A stretch of DNA of 19,261 nucleotides, taken from NCBI GenBank assembly GCA_040905905.1, contig JBBDQN010000048.1:1-19261 (forward strand), read 5' to 3'. The position numbers were made by a program, and so were the translations under genes. Each line of letters opens with the position of its first letter. The stretch's first letter is position 1. The stretch comes from JAICND01 sp040905905. Lineage in GTDB: Bacteria > Actinomycetota > Acidimicrobiia > Spongiisociales > ZC4RG35. Below the pieces are notes generated by a model. The model had not been told where the DNA came from. It was given only the letters and a program-made list of their open reading frames with translations, and searched no databases. Of this stretch, positions 1-6,686 are shown piece after piece.

Positions 1-283
1 GCGTCGTGCGGACCCGCACGCGCTGGCCCACGGCTACGGGGACCCCACTCTCAACCCGTTCGAGTCCGTAGTTGATCGTGGCTCTCGGGGTGGCAATCGG
101 CAGTGAAACGCCGGGCAGAAGATGAGGAAGCAGGGAAAGCAACAGAAATGGGGGCACCGACCCACCGGGTTCCACCCCGGTAGCGAGTTCGAAGAGTTCA
201 ACCCTGGCGGCGTCGATCTCCAGCCAGGCGCTGACACCGATCTCCTGGCCGACAAGTGCCTCGAGCTGGTCGATTGACGTCAC
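1..283 (-). CDS. MaoC-like hot-dog fold protein, partial (N-terminal 94 residues), catalytic segment missing
   Basis: The gene starts at GTG 283-281 and runs off the left edge, so only the N-terminal part is visible. The start overlaps the stop of the GH65 gene by 4 bp (GTGA), which suggests translational coupling. The visible protein has the landmarks of actinobacterial MaoC-like hydratases: an IGVSAWLEIDAARV start resembling the usual 'VSDWxxVDQxxI' segment, then LLLSLLPHLLP, then INYGLERV and a VPVGQRVRVR-like end. Between ELATG and PPFLLLSLLP only about seven residues remain. In the family this stretch is some 20-25 residues longer and carries the catalytic Asp and His of the hydratase-2 motif (G-D-x-N-P-x-H or GDHQWIH). 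The missing part is a family comparison from memory. The protein is probably not an active enoyl-CoA hydratase; it may be structural, regulatory or decaying. Confidence 0.72.
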   Translation of the reverse strand, partial: MTSIDQLEALVGQEIGVSAWLEIDAARVELFELATGVEPGGSVPPFLLLSLLPHLLPGVSLPIATPRATINYGLERVESGVPVAVGQRVRVRTT

Positions 284-2517
284 GGCCGGTTGACGGTCAG
301 CGGTTCGGCACCGATCATCAACATCTGGCCCCAAATTTCGGCGTTCACAGGTTCGCCGCCGGGGCGGTGCAGTGTCACCTTCTCAGGTGTGGCCTGAATC
401 GAAAGAGGCGCGCCATCAACCATGACCGAAAACGAAAGTGACCCCCACGCCGGTGGCACCCGCGGCTCAACGACCACGGTTCCTTGTTTTCGTCGGAATC
501 CACCGAACCCTCGCACAAGGGCCAGCCAGACTCCGCCTGCTGCAGCCAGATGAACACCCTGGCCTGTGTTGCCAGCTAGGTCGGCAAGGTCAAGCGTTGC
601 TCCTTTGCGCAGGTAGTTGAGCGCCAAATCGGCATGCCCGACCATGGCCGCCACCCCCGCCTGCACCGGGGGAGAGAGGGAAGAGTCGCCGGTAGTTAGC
701 GGGTCGTAGAAGTCGAAGTTGGCTCGGGCAACTTCGGGGGTGAAGTCGTCGGGAAGGTTAAAGACCGCCATAACCACATCTGCCTGCTTAAGCACCTGAT
801 GGCGATAGATCACAAGCGGATGGAAATGCAACAGCAACGGGTACTGGTCGGGGGGAGTGTTCCAGTCCCAGGTTTCTCTTTCCAGAAAACGGGCGTCCTG
901 GGGAGTGATGCCGCGGGCATCGTCGATGGGAACGTACATGGCGGCCGCCGCCTGTCTCCAGGCTTCGATGTCGGCCCCGGACAGATGGAGCCGGACCGCC
1001 AAGTCTGCGAAGTCATCGGCGGATTCGGCTGCGAGCTGGCTGCTCCATTCCACCGCTCGGTCCAGGTTGAAGCGCGCCATGAGGTTGGTGTAGGCGTTGT
1101 CGTCGACCAGAGCCGTGTATTCGTCCGGTCCGGTGACCATATGGATATGGAACCGGCCGTCCGTCGCGTAGAAACCCAAGTCGGCCCACATGCGGGCGGT
1201 CTCCACGGCCATCTCCAACCCGCACTCCCACAACAGGCCGGTGTCGGCGGTGGCATCGAGGTAGGTAGCCAGTCCCAGGATCGCGTCGGCGTTGATGTGG
1301 TACTGGGCGGTTCCCGCTTCGAAATAGGCGGAAGCTTCCTCGCCGTTGATGGTCCGCCAGGGAAAAAGGGCACCAGCCAGGTTGAGCTGGCCGGCGCGTT
1401 GGCGGGCGGTGGCAAGCATCGAATGCCGGTATTTGATGAGGCGAGCAGAGGTTGGGGGATCGGTATGGGCGACGAACGGCAAGGTGAAGACGTCCATGTC
1501 CCAAAAGACATGACCCTCATAGGCCTGACCGGTGAGGCCTTTGGCAGGAACCCCGGAACCGTCCACGAGGGCGGCGGTTGCCTGATGGAGCTGGAAGGTG
1601 ATCCAGTTGACCGCCTGCTGTAGAGGTGGGTCATCGCCGATGACGATCTGGTGGTTTGCCCAGAATTCCTCCAGATGGCGGGATTGCTCCCCGGCCAATT
1701 CGGCGAAACTCACCTCCGTCCTTGCGGAGATGGCGGCCCCGTAGGCACAAATCTTCTCGATGGCGACCGACTTCTGCGCAGCCAGGTCGCCGCGGAAGAT
1801 GGTGGCGGTCCCATCGGTATGGACCAGAAGTTGGCCATCAAGAACGGCTCGGTGCCGGCATTCACACCTCAGTTCCATGGCCGAGGCATTGGTTCGATAT
1901 CCGACCGAGAACGACAGACCATCCGGTCCGCGCTCGAGGTTCTCTTCAATCAACAAAGCGTGTTGGAACGTAGGCGCCAGGCGTGGATCAAACCTGGATG
2001 GTCTCTCGCGGTTTCGATTCCCCCACCCCGACTCGATCTCGAGCGAGAGCGATTGGTGAGCGGTGACTTCCACTCTCGCCGCCATCAAGTGGGGGTGCAG
2101 TAGGGACACCAGCCGTTCCCAGCGCACGGTGACCTCGGGCCAATGCGCCGTGGTCACCACCAGACCGCGGGAGAGGTCGAGCACTCTTTCGACCTCGGCG
2201 GTGAGGAGGTCGAGAGTCGCTCCATCCACCGACACCCGTAACAAGGTGGCATCGGGCAAATAGACGATGGTCTGGCCGCTGGTGGCGAATCCATACGCGC
2301 TCTCCGGATACACGATGGGCCAGGTCTCGTAGAACCCGTTGACGAGGGTGCCGGACTCGACGACGGGGTCGCCTTGTTCCCAGGCACTCCTGACCCCCAG
2401 GCAACCGTTGGACAGAGCAAAGATTGACTCCTCCTGCCCGGCTAGGGCGGAGTCGACACCCCTCACTCGGAGCGCGAAAGCGTCGAAGCCATATCTGCCT
2501 GTCGGCGCAGTTGTCAC
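280..2517 (-). CDS. Glycoside hydrolase family 65 phosphorylase (trehalose/kojibiose/maltose-type)
   Basis: A 745-residue cytoplasmic enzyme, normal for GH65 (about 750-790). The family catalyses phosphorolysis of alpha-glucosyl disaccharides to beta-glucose 1-phosphate plus a sugar. Visible landmarks (GTG numbering): an N-terminal beta-sandwich opening with FALSNGCLGVR near 34-44 and NGFYETWP near 60; the (alpha/alpha)6 barrel with GHVFWDMDVF at about 335-344; TGPDEYTALVDDNAYTN at about 462-478 with the predicted catalytic acid Glu466; and the phosphate-pocket motifs LKQAD near 576-580 and GDSSLSP near 610-616. GTG 2517 is chosen over TTG 2535 because it gives a family-like N-terminus and has both AGGA 8 nt upstream and a TAGGAT hexamer 7 nt upstream. 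The upstream neighbour is a beta-phosphoglucomutase, which fits the product. The disaccharide cannot be decided from sequence by eye; Mycobacterium has the same pair (Rv3400-Rv3401). Confidence 0.93.
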   Translation of the reverse strand: MTTAPTGRYGFDAFALRVRGVDSALAGQEESIFALSNGCLGVRSAWEQGDPVVESGTLVNGFYETWPIVYPESAYGFATSGQTIVYLPDATLLRVSVDGATLDLLTAEVERVLDLSRGLVVTTAHWPEVTVRWERLVSLLHPHLMAARVEVTAHQSLSLEIESGWGNRNRERPSRFDPRLAPTFQHALLIEENLERGPDGLSFSVGYRTNASAMELRCECRHRAVLDGQLLVHTDGTATIFRGDLAAQKSVAIEKICAYGAAISARTEVSFAELAGEQSRHLEEFWANHQIVIGDDPPLQQAVNWITFQLHQATAALVDGSGVPAKGLTGQAYEGHVFWDMDVFTLPFVAHTDPPTSARLIKYRHSMLATARQRAGQLNLAGALFPWRTINGEEASAYFEAGTAQYHINADAILGLATYLDATADTGLLWECGLEMAVETARMWADLGFYATDGRFHIHMVTGPDEYTALVDDNAYTNLMARFNLDRAVEWSSQLAAESADDFADLAVRLHLSGADIEAWRQAAAAMYVPIDDARGITPQDARFLERETWDWNTPPDQYPLLLHFHPLVIYRHQVLKQADVVMAVFNLPDDFTPEVARANFDFYDPLTTGDSSLSPPVQAGVAAMVGHADLALNYLRKGATLDLADLAGNTGQGVHLAAAGGVWLALVRGFGGFRRKQGTVVVEPRVPPAWGSLSFSVMVDGAPLSIQATPEKVTLHRPGGEPVNAEIWGQMLMIGAEPLTVNRP

Positions 2518-2524
2518 CGGGTCG

Positions 2525-2530
2525 ATCCTA
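2525..2530 (-). promoter_or_regulatory. Candidate -10 (TAGGAT) for leaderless GH65 transcript
   Basis: On the minus strand TAGGAT is followed by 7 nt and then the chosen GTG start. It fits TANNNT, but no convincing -35 is seen. The same bases also include the AGGA that could act as a weak ribosome binding site, so this is one of two readings. Confidence 0.35.
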
Positions 2531-2754
2531 TGCAACCGGTTTGGTAGCGGGTCAGTTTGGCTTGATGGCTTGCTCAGGTGGCGTCCGACGGTCTGAGGCC
2601 GAGGGTTGTATTTCAGCGAAGAAAGATATCGCCCGCACGGGGCAGCATTCTTTGGCGTCCCGGCGTCGGCCCAGACGTTCTTTGGCGCGTCAGCTTCGAA
2701 ATCGGTTGGTCAGGCGCCAAAGAAGCTCCGAAGCGACGCCTAGGCGCCAAAGAA
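2531..2754. repeat. Dispersed repeat, copy 1, with four TTCTTTGGCG-type sites in inverted order
   Basis: This fills most of the 347-bp gap (2518-2864) between the mutase and GH65 genes; the remaining 2755-2864 shows no gene or clear terminator. Bases 2591-2738 align without gaps to 19086-19233 with about 15 mismatches in 148, and 2531-2590 aligns to 19026-19085 at about 60%, again without gaps. TTCTTTGGCG occurs at 2648-2657 and 2678-2687, and its reverse complement at 2715-2724 and 2745-2754, giving spacings of 30, 37 and 30 bp. The inner pair extends to 11 bp (TTCTTTGGCGC/GCGCCAAAGAA). The arms between sites also share GGCGTCG, so the element is an imperfect long palindrome. No convincing protein is encoded. 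It could be a REP/MITE-like element, a structured leader RNA or a protein-binding array. Confidence 0.85.
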
Positions 2755-2864
2755 CCCCACCCGGCCCATCCACCGGCGCATCACCATCAACGTTCCCCTC
2801 ATTGCTGCGATTGCTTTGACTGACGGGCCCCTTGACCAGGCGAAACTGACCACCGCAGCCGGTT

Positions 2865-3587
2865 TCACACCAACTCGCCAAGATCTTCGACTACCAGATC
2901 GGCCCCGGCTTGCGTCAACTCTGACCCGTTGCCGTGACGGGCCACTCCGATCACGAGCCCGAAGTGTCCCGCCTTCCCCGACTTCACTCCGCTGGTGGCA
3001 TCCTCCACTACGACCGCGGCGGCCGGGGGGACCTGAAGCCGACGGGCTGCCTCCAGGAACGGGTCCGGGTGCGGTTTGCCTTTCAGACCGAGGGCGGCGG
3101 CGACCTGTCCGTCGACCCGAACTTCGAACAGTTCGCTGATGCCAGCAGCGGTCAGCACGGCCTGGGCGTTGGCCGAGGAGGTCACGACCGCGAGATGGAG
3201 TCCTTGGTCCGCCAGCTTCCGGATCAGGTGGATCGAACCTGGATAGGGCGTAACCCCGCGTTCGGCCAGGACCCGGCCCACCAACTCGTTCTTGAGGTTC
3301 CCCACCGCGCAGACGGTGTTGTCCCCCGGGGGATCAGTGGCTTCTCCCCAAGGGAGGCTGATGCCGCGAGCACGGAGAAAGGCGTCGACTCCTTCGTAGC
3401 GCGGCCTTCCATCTACATACCTCAAATAGTCGGAGGTGGCGTTAAACGGCACAAAGCCATCTTCCTGGCGACGCCGCAGGAAACCGTCGAAGGCCTCCTT
3501 CCAGGCGGTGGCATGGATCGAGGCGGTATCGGTGAGGACACCGTCGAGATCGAACAACACGGCCTGAAATCGGGACCAGTCGACCAT
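2865..3587 (-). CDS. pgmB: Beta-phosphoglucomutase-like HAD-superfamily enzyme
   Basis: A 240-residue soluble HAD protein. The nucleophile motif FDLDGVLTDT gives Asp13 and the acid/base Asp15; motif II is VVTSSANA; the motif III lysine is in GLKGKPHPDPF; and motif IV is VVVEDATSGVKSG with the Mg-binding Glu-Asp. The cap region with YLRYVDGRPRYEGVDAFL is typical of beta-phosphoglucomutase, which converts beta-glucose 1-phosphate to glucose 6-phosphate. This matches the GH65 phosphorylase downstream on the same strand. ATG 3587 puts the nucleophile at the usual distance from the N-terminus; a TTG at 3629 would add 14 residues. Neither start has a well-spaced ribosome binding site (GGAGA nearly touches the ATG), so the start is less certain than the function. 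The repeat element separates it from GH65, so the two may not form a simple operon. Confidence 0.9.
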   Translation of the reverse strand: MVDWSRFQAVLFDLDGVLTDTASIHATAWKEAFDGFLRRRQEDGFVPFNATSDYLRYVDGRPRYEGVDAFLRARGISLPWGEATDPPGDNTVCAVGNLKNELVGRVLAERGVTPYPGSIHLIRKLADQGLHLAVVTSSANAQAVLTAAGISELFEVRVDGQVAAALGLKGKPHPDPFLEAARRLQVPPAAAVVVEDATSGVKSGKAGHFGLVIGVARHGNGSELTQAGADLVVEDLGELV

Positions 3588-3646
3588 TCTCCGATTCTGG
3601 CGCGAACGAGCGCCCGGCCAGGGGATCAAACCCCGTTTATCTAGCT

Positions 3647-3668
3647 GTTACCCGAAGACCGTTACCGT
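3647..3668 (+). promoter_or_regulatory. Direct repeat GTTACC and candidate -10 (TACCGT) before the response regulator
   Basis: GTTACC occurs at 3647-3652 and 3661-3666. TACCGT (3663-3668) fits TANNNT and lies 7 nt before the ATG at 3676, with no Shine-Dalgarno in between, which suggests leaderless transcription. The direct repeat could be a regulator site, but the 14-bp period is not the usual 10-11 bp of OmpR-family sites. Confidence 0.35.
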
Positions 3669-3675
3669 TTCGACG

Positions 3676-4368
3676 ATGCGCGTCCTCGTTGTCGAAGACG
3701 AAGCCGATCTTGCCGAGGCGGTGGCCCGCGGCTTACGGCGCCAGGGTTATGCCGTCGACGTGGCCGCCGGTTCGATTATCGGCGAGGAGAAACTGCGTTC
3801 GAACGGCTATGACCTGGCGATTCTCGACTGGAACCTGCCCGATGGTTCCGGGCTCGATCTCTGCCGACGCATGATGAACGGTTCTCTGCCAACCCTCGAG
3901 GGTGATCGACCGCGGGTGCTGCTGCTCACCGCTCGTGACGACATCGATGACCGGGTGGCCGGTCTCGACGCCGGTGCCGACGACTATCTCGTCAAGCCTT
4001 TCGCCATGGCTGAACTGGCTGCCAGGGCCCGAGCGCTGCTGCGGCGCGACGAGGTGTCTTCGCCGGTCCTCGACGTCGGTGACATCATGCTCGATCCGGC
4101 CCGATTTGTGGTTACCCGCGCCGGCCAACCGCTTCTTCTCACTGCCAAAGAGTTCTCTTTGCTCGAGTACCTGATGCGCCACCAGGGGAAAGTTCTCTCC
4201 CAGGAGCATCTCCTCGAACACGTGTGGGACGAGATGGCCGACCCCTTCACCAACACCGTGCGGGTGACGGTTTCCAACCTGCGCAAGAAACTGGGGACCC
4301 CCCAGCCTCTCCAGACGGTGGCGGGGCGGGGTTATGTGTTGCGACCTTTGGGTCGTTCCCGCCGATGA
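3676..4368 (+). CDS. OmpR/PhoB-family response regulator (MprA-like by context)
   Basis: A 230-residue two-domain transcription factor. The receiver domain spans about 1-120, with the acidic pocket VVEDEAD, phosphoacceptor Asp51 (LAILDWNLPDGSGLD), the switch Thr85 (LLLTARDD) and Lys107 (YLVKPFAMAEL). The DNA-binding winged helix is about 130-225, with LLTAKEFSLLEYLMRHQGKVLS, NTVRVTVSNLRKKLG and the terminal hairpin TVAGRGYVLR. The stop overlaps the start of the histidine kinase (ATGA), so the pair is co-translated. Together with the HtrA protease that follows, the order matches mycobacterial mprA-mprB-pepD, which responds to envelope stress; the assignment to that particular system rests on gene order. 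Confidence 0.96.
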   Translation: MRVLVVEDEADLAEAVARGLRRQGYAVDVAAGSIIGEEKLRSNGYDLAILDWNLPDGSGLDLCRRMMNGSLPTLEGDRPRVLLLTARDDIDDRVAGLDAGADDYLVKPFAMAELAARARALLRRDEVSSPVLDVGDIMLDPARFVVTRAGQPLLLTAKEFSLLEYLMRHQGKVLSQEHLLEHVWDEMADPFTNTVRVTVSNLRKKLGTPQPLQTVAGRGYVLRPLGRSRR

Positions 4369-5507
4369 GATTCCCTCGATCGATCCGATTCCGGCTGTCG
4401 GCCCTCTACTCGGCGGTGGCCTTCGGACTGGGGGGCGTGGTGCTCGGTCTCGTCTATGCAGCCATTCGCTGGCAGCTCACCCGCCAAACCGAGACCAGGA
4501 TGATCGTGCGAGGCCGCCAGTTGGTGTTGGGGAACTACACCCTGGTCATCGACCCGAGGCTGGAGGAGGCGCAGGTGCGCACCTTGGAAAGCCTCTTCAA
4601 CCAGTTCGTCCTCGACCAATTAGCTCGATACATCCTCCTGGCGCTGGTGCTGCTGTCCGTCGTCAGCCTGGTGGTGGGCTGGGTCATCGCCGGTCGGGCC
4701 CTGGCCCCGGTCAGCAACATCACCGAGGTGGCGAGGGAGATCGAAGCATCCGACCTGTCTCGCCGCATCGACTTGCAAGGGCCCGACGACGAGTTGACTC
4801 GATTGGCCGCGACCTTCGACGGGATGCTCGAGCGGCTGGAACGGGCCTTTCGATCTCAGAGGAAGTTTCTCGCCGACACCTCCCACGATCTGCGCACTCC
4901 CTTGTCTGTCATCAGAAGCAATGTCGAGGTGACCCTCGATGATCCGGCGACGTCGCTCGATGAATGGCGGTCCACGGGAGAGATCGTGGTTCGCAACGCA
5001 ACCCGCATGGGGGCGATGATCGACGGCCTCCTGGCCGCGGCACGTTTTGAAGGCGGCCAGGCGGCCATGGTCACTGTTGATCTGGCGGTGCTGGTGCAAC
5101 TCGTGGCGGTGGATCATTCTCCATCCGCAACCGCAGCCGGGCTTTCGATCGAGGCGCTGGCCGCCAGTGCCGAAGTGCAGGGTGAACCTATAGCCCTGAG
5201 CAGGGCTTTGACCAATCTGGTTGACAACGCCATCCGGGTTTCGACCCCCGGAGGAAAATTGCGGATCGCCAGCGGGCGGACCACGACGGGGTGGAGTTAT
5301 CTGGCTGTATCCGATCAAGGCCCGGGTTTCGACGCGGACAAGACCTGGACCGGATTCGGGCTCAGCATCGTGGAAAAGGTTGTCCAGCTCCACAACGGCG
5401 CCTTCCGGGTGCAAACCGAGGAAGGCCGGGGATCGACCATGATCATGTGGCTGCCGGCCGGGGGTGAAGGGGAGGCTCCCGAGGTAAATCCTTTACCGGT
5501 CCTTTAA
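4365..5507 (+). CDS. HAMP-domain sensor histidine kinase (MprB-like by context)
   Basis: A 380-residue membrane kinase. TM1 is about 9-31 and TM2 about 87-110, leaving a short extracytoplasmic segment of some 55 residues. A HAMP domain follows (about 111-163, beginning ALAPVSNITEVAREIEASDLS). The HisKA helix carries the phosphorylated His174 in FLADTSHDLRTPLSVIRSN. The ATPase domain shows the N box NLVDNAIRVS (284-293), the G1 box VSDQGPGFD (315-323) and the G2 box GFGLSIVEKV (330-339). ATG 4365 overlaps the regulator stop by 4 bp, giving a tight operon; the longer open frame from 4224 would overlap the regulator by 145 bp and is not credible. Its partner is the regulator just upstream, and the likely output includes the protease 34 bp downstream. 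Confidence 0.95.
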   Translation: MRFPRSIRFRLSALYSAVAFGLGGVVLGLVYAAIRWQLTRQTETRMIVRGRQLVLGNYTLVIDPRLEEAQVRTLESLFNQFVLDQLARYILLALVLLSVVSLVVGWVIAGRALAPVSNITEVAREIEASDLSRRIDLQGPDDELTRLAATFDGMLERLERAFRSQRKFLADTSHDLRTPLSVIRSNVEVTLDDPATSLDEWRSTGEIVVRNATRMGAMIDGLLAAARFEGGQAAMVTVDLAVLVQLVAVDHSPSATAAGLSIEALAASAEVQGEPIALSRALTNLVDNAIRVSTPGGKLRIASGRTTTGWSYLAVSDQGPGFDADKTWTGFGLSIVEKVVQLHNGAFRVQTEEGRGSTMIMWLPAGGEGEAPEVNPLPVL

Positions 5508-5525
5508 GTGCCCTCGCCATAACTT
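5490..5525 (+). promoter_or_regulatory. Candidate regulator site and promoter before the HtrA gene
   Basis: CCTTTA occurs at 5490-5495 and 5501-5506, exactly 11 bp apart, the period typical of OmpR-family tandem sites. TAACTT at 5520-5525 could be a -10, and its -35 position (about 5497-5502) would lie inside the direct repeat, as expected for an activator touching RNA polymerase. The repeat overlaps the end of the kinase gene. Short motifs only, so this is tentative. Confidence 0.3.
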
Positions 5526-5541
5526 GGCGGTGGAGGTAACA

Positions 5542-6678
5542 ATGATTGGCATGAACCCACCGCCGAGTCCGTTCTCGGATCCGGACGACACCATTCCCGT
5601 CGAGGCGCCCCTGCGCGCCGAGATTGCCAGTTCAGCTCCGCCTCCTCCTCCCCCCCGGCGTTCGTTCCCCCGAATTGTCGGAGTGGTCTTGTTGATTGTT
5701 GCCTTGCTCGCCGGCGGAGCCGGCATCGGATACTTCCTGGCTGAAGACCCCGAAACCCCCTTGTCGAGCACCACCGCCCCAACCCAAGCGATTGCTTCTG
5801 CACCCGTGATTGTTCCCGGTGATGAGCCGGTGGCCGATGTGGCTGCGGCGCTATTGCCTTCGATGGTCCAGATCGACACCGACTTCGGTCTTGGCTCGGG
5901 TTTCTTTTATCAACCGGGTTTGATCCTCACCGCTGCTCACGTCGTTGAAGGAAGCGAGGAGGTTTCGGTTCGTTACGCCGATGGCCAACTTGGAGGCGGG
6001 GTCGTGCTCGGTACCAACCTGGCCAACGACATCGCGGTCATCCAGGTCGACCGGACCGACGTGCCGCCGGCACCGCTCGCCCTCGATGAAGAACTGCGGG
6101 TCGGCCAACTGGCAATTGCCATCGGCAGCCCGTGGGGTTTGGAGCAGACCGTGACCTCGGGGATTGTCAGCGCCGTCGATCGCCCGGTTCGATCCCAGGG
6201 CGGCGCCCAGGTGCTGGTGCAGACCGATGCCTCGATCAACCCCGGCAACTCGGGTGGCGCCTTGGCCGACCGGGATGGGCGCGTAATCGGTGTCAACATT
6301 CAGATCTTCACCACCAGCGGCGCCAACTCCGGCGTGGGCTTTGCCGTCCCGATCAGCCTGGCCAACCAGCTCGCGGGCCAGATCGTGGCCGGAACCCCGA
6401 TTGAGACGGCCTTCCTGGGTGTATCGGGTGAAGACGCCACCGGTGAAAGGGCGGGAGCACTTATCACCGATGTCGAAGCCGGAGGACCGGCTGAGGTGGC
6501 CGGTATCCAATCCGGGGACATCGTCGTGGCCGTCGACGCCCAGTCGGTGCTTTCCATAACCGATCTGGTCGGCCGCATTCGCAGCTACATGCCGGGAGAG
6601 ACCGTAGTTCTCGATGTAATCCGTGGTGGCCAAACCATCACTGTCGATGCCACTTTGGGGATCCGGCAAGAGGGCTGA
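5542..6678 (+). CDS. htrA: Membrane-anchored HtrA/DegP-family serine protease with PDZ domain
   Basis: A 378-residue protease. ATG 5542 is preceded by GGAGGT with 5 nt between, better than the upstream TTG 5524. Residues 1-40 are a Pro-rich cytoplasmic tail, 44-66 a single membrane anchor (IVGVVLLIVALLAGGAGIGYFL), and 67-95 a linker. The trypsin-like domain (about 96-285) has the full triad: His133 (LTAAHVV), Asp163 (ANDIAVI) and Ser237 (NPGNSGGAL). One PDZ domain follows (about 290-374, GALITDVEAGGPAEVAGIQSGD). The active site therefore faces outside the membrane and would degrade or sense misfolded envelope proteins. It lies 34 bp after the sensor kinase, as pepD does after mprB in mycobacteria. 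Its 3' end faces the decarboxylase gene with only 8 bp between. Confidence 0.95.
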   Translation: MIGMNPPPSPFSDPDDTIPVEAPLRAEIASSAPPPPPPRRSFPRIVGVVLLIVALLAGGAGIGYFLAEDPETPLSSTTAPTQAIASAPVIVPGDEPVADVAAALLPSMVQIDTDFGLGSGFFYQPGLILTAAHVVEGSEEVSVRYADGQLGGGVVLGTNLANDIAVIQVDRTDVPPAPLALDEELRVGQLAIAIGSPWGLEQTVTSGIVSAVDRPVRSQGGAQVLVQTDASINPGNSGGALADRDGRVIGVNIQIFTTSGANSGVGFAVPISLANQLAGQIVAGTPIETAFLGVSGEDATGERAGALITDVEAGGPAEVAGIQSGDIVVAVDAQSVLSITDLVGRIRSYMPGETVVLDVIRGGQTITVDATLGIRQEG

Positions 6679-6686
6679 GTCTCGGG

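Noticed and set aside
34..255. Open frame of 73 codons on the minus strand
   Set aside because: It is a shifted frame of the MaoC-like gene, whose own frame matches a known family and overlaps GH65 with a GTGA junction.
799..1623. Long open frames antisense to GH65 (274 codons on each strand)
   Set aside because: Low-complexity, GC-driven shadow frames with no family resemblance; the GH65 frame carries clear motifs.
2578..2823. Small open frames across the repeat element
   Set aside because: The frames are not shared between the two copies in start or end, and composition is not protein-like; the repeat is better read as non-coding.
4620..5414. 264-codon open frame opposite the histidine kinase
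   Set aside because: The kinase motifs on the plus strand are unambiguous, and the antisense product resembles nothing.
5483..5497. GGTAAA/TTTACC hairpin at the end of the kinase gene as a terminator
   Set aside because: Only 6 bp, AT-rich and without a U-tract; it lies within the coding sequence.
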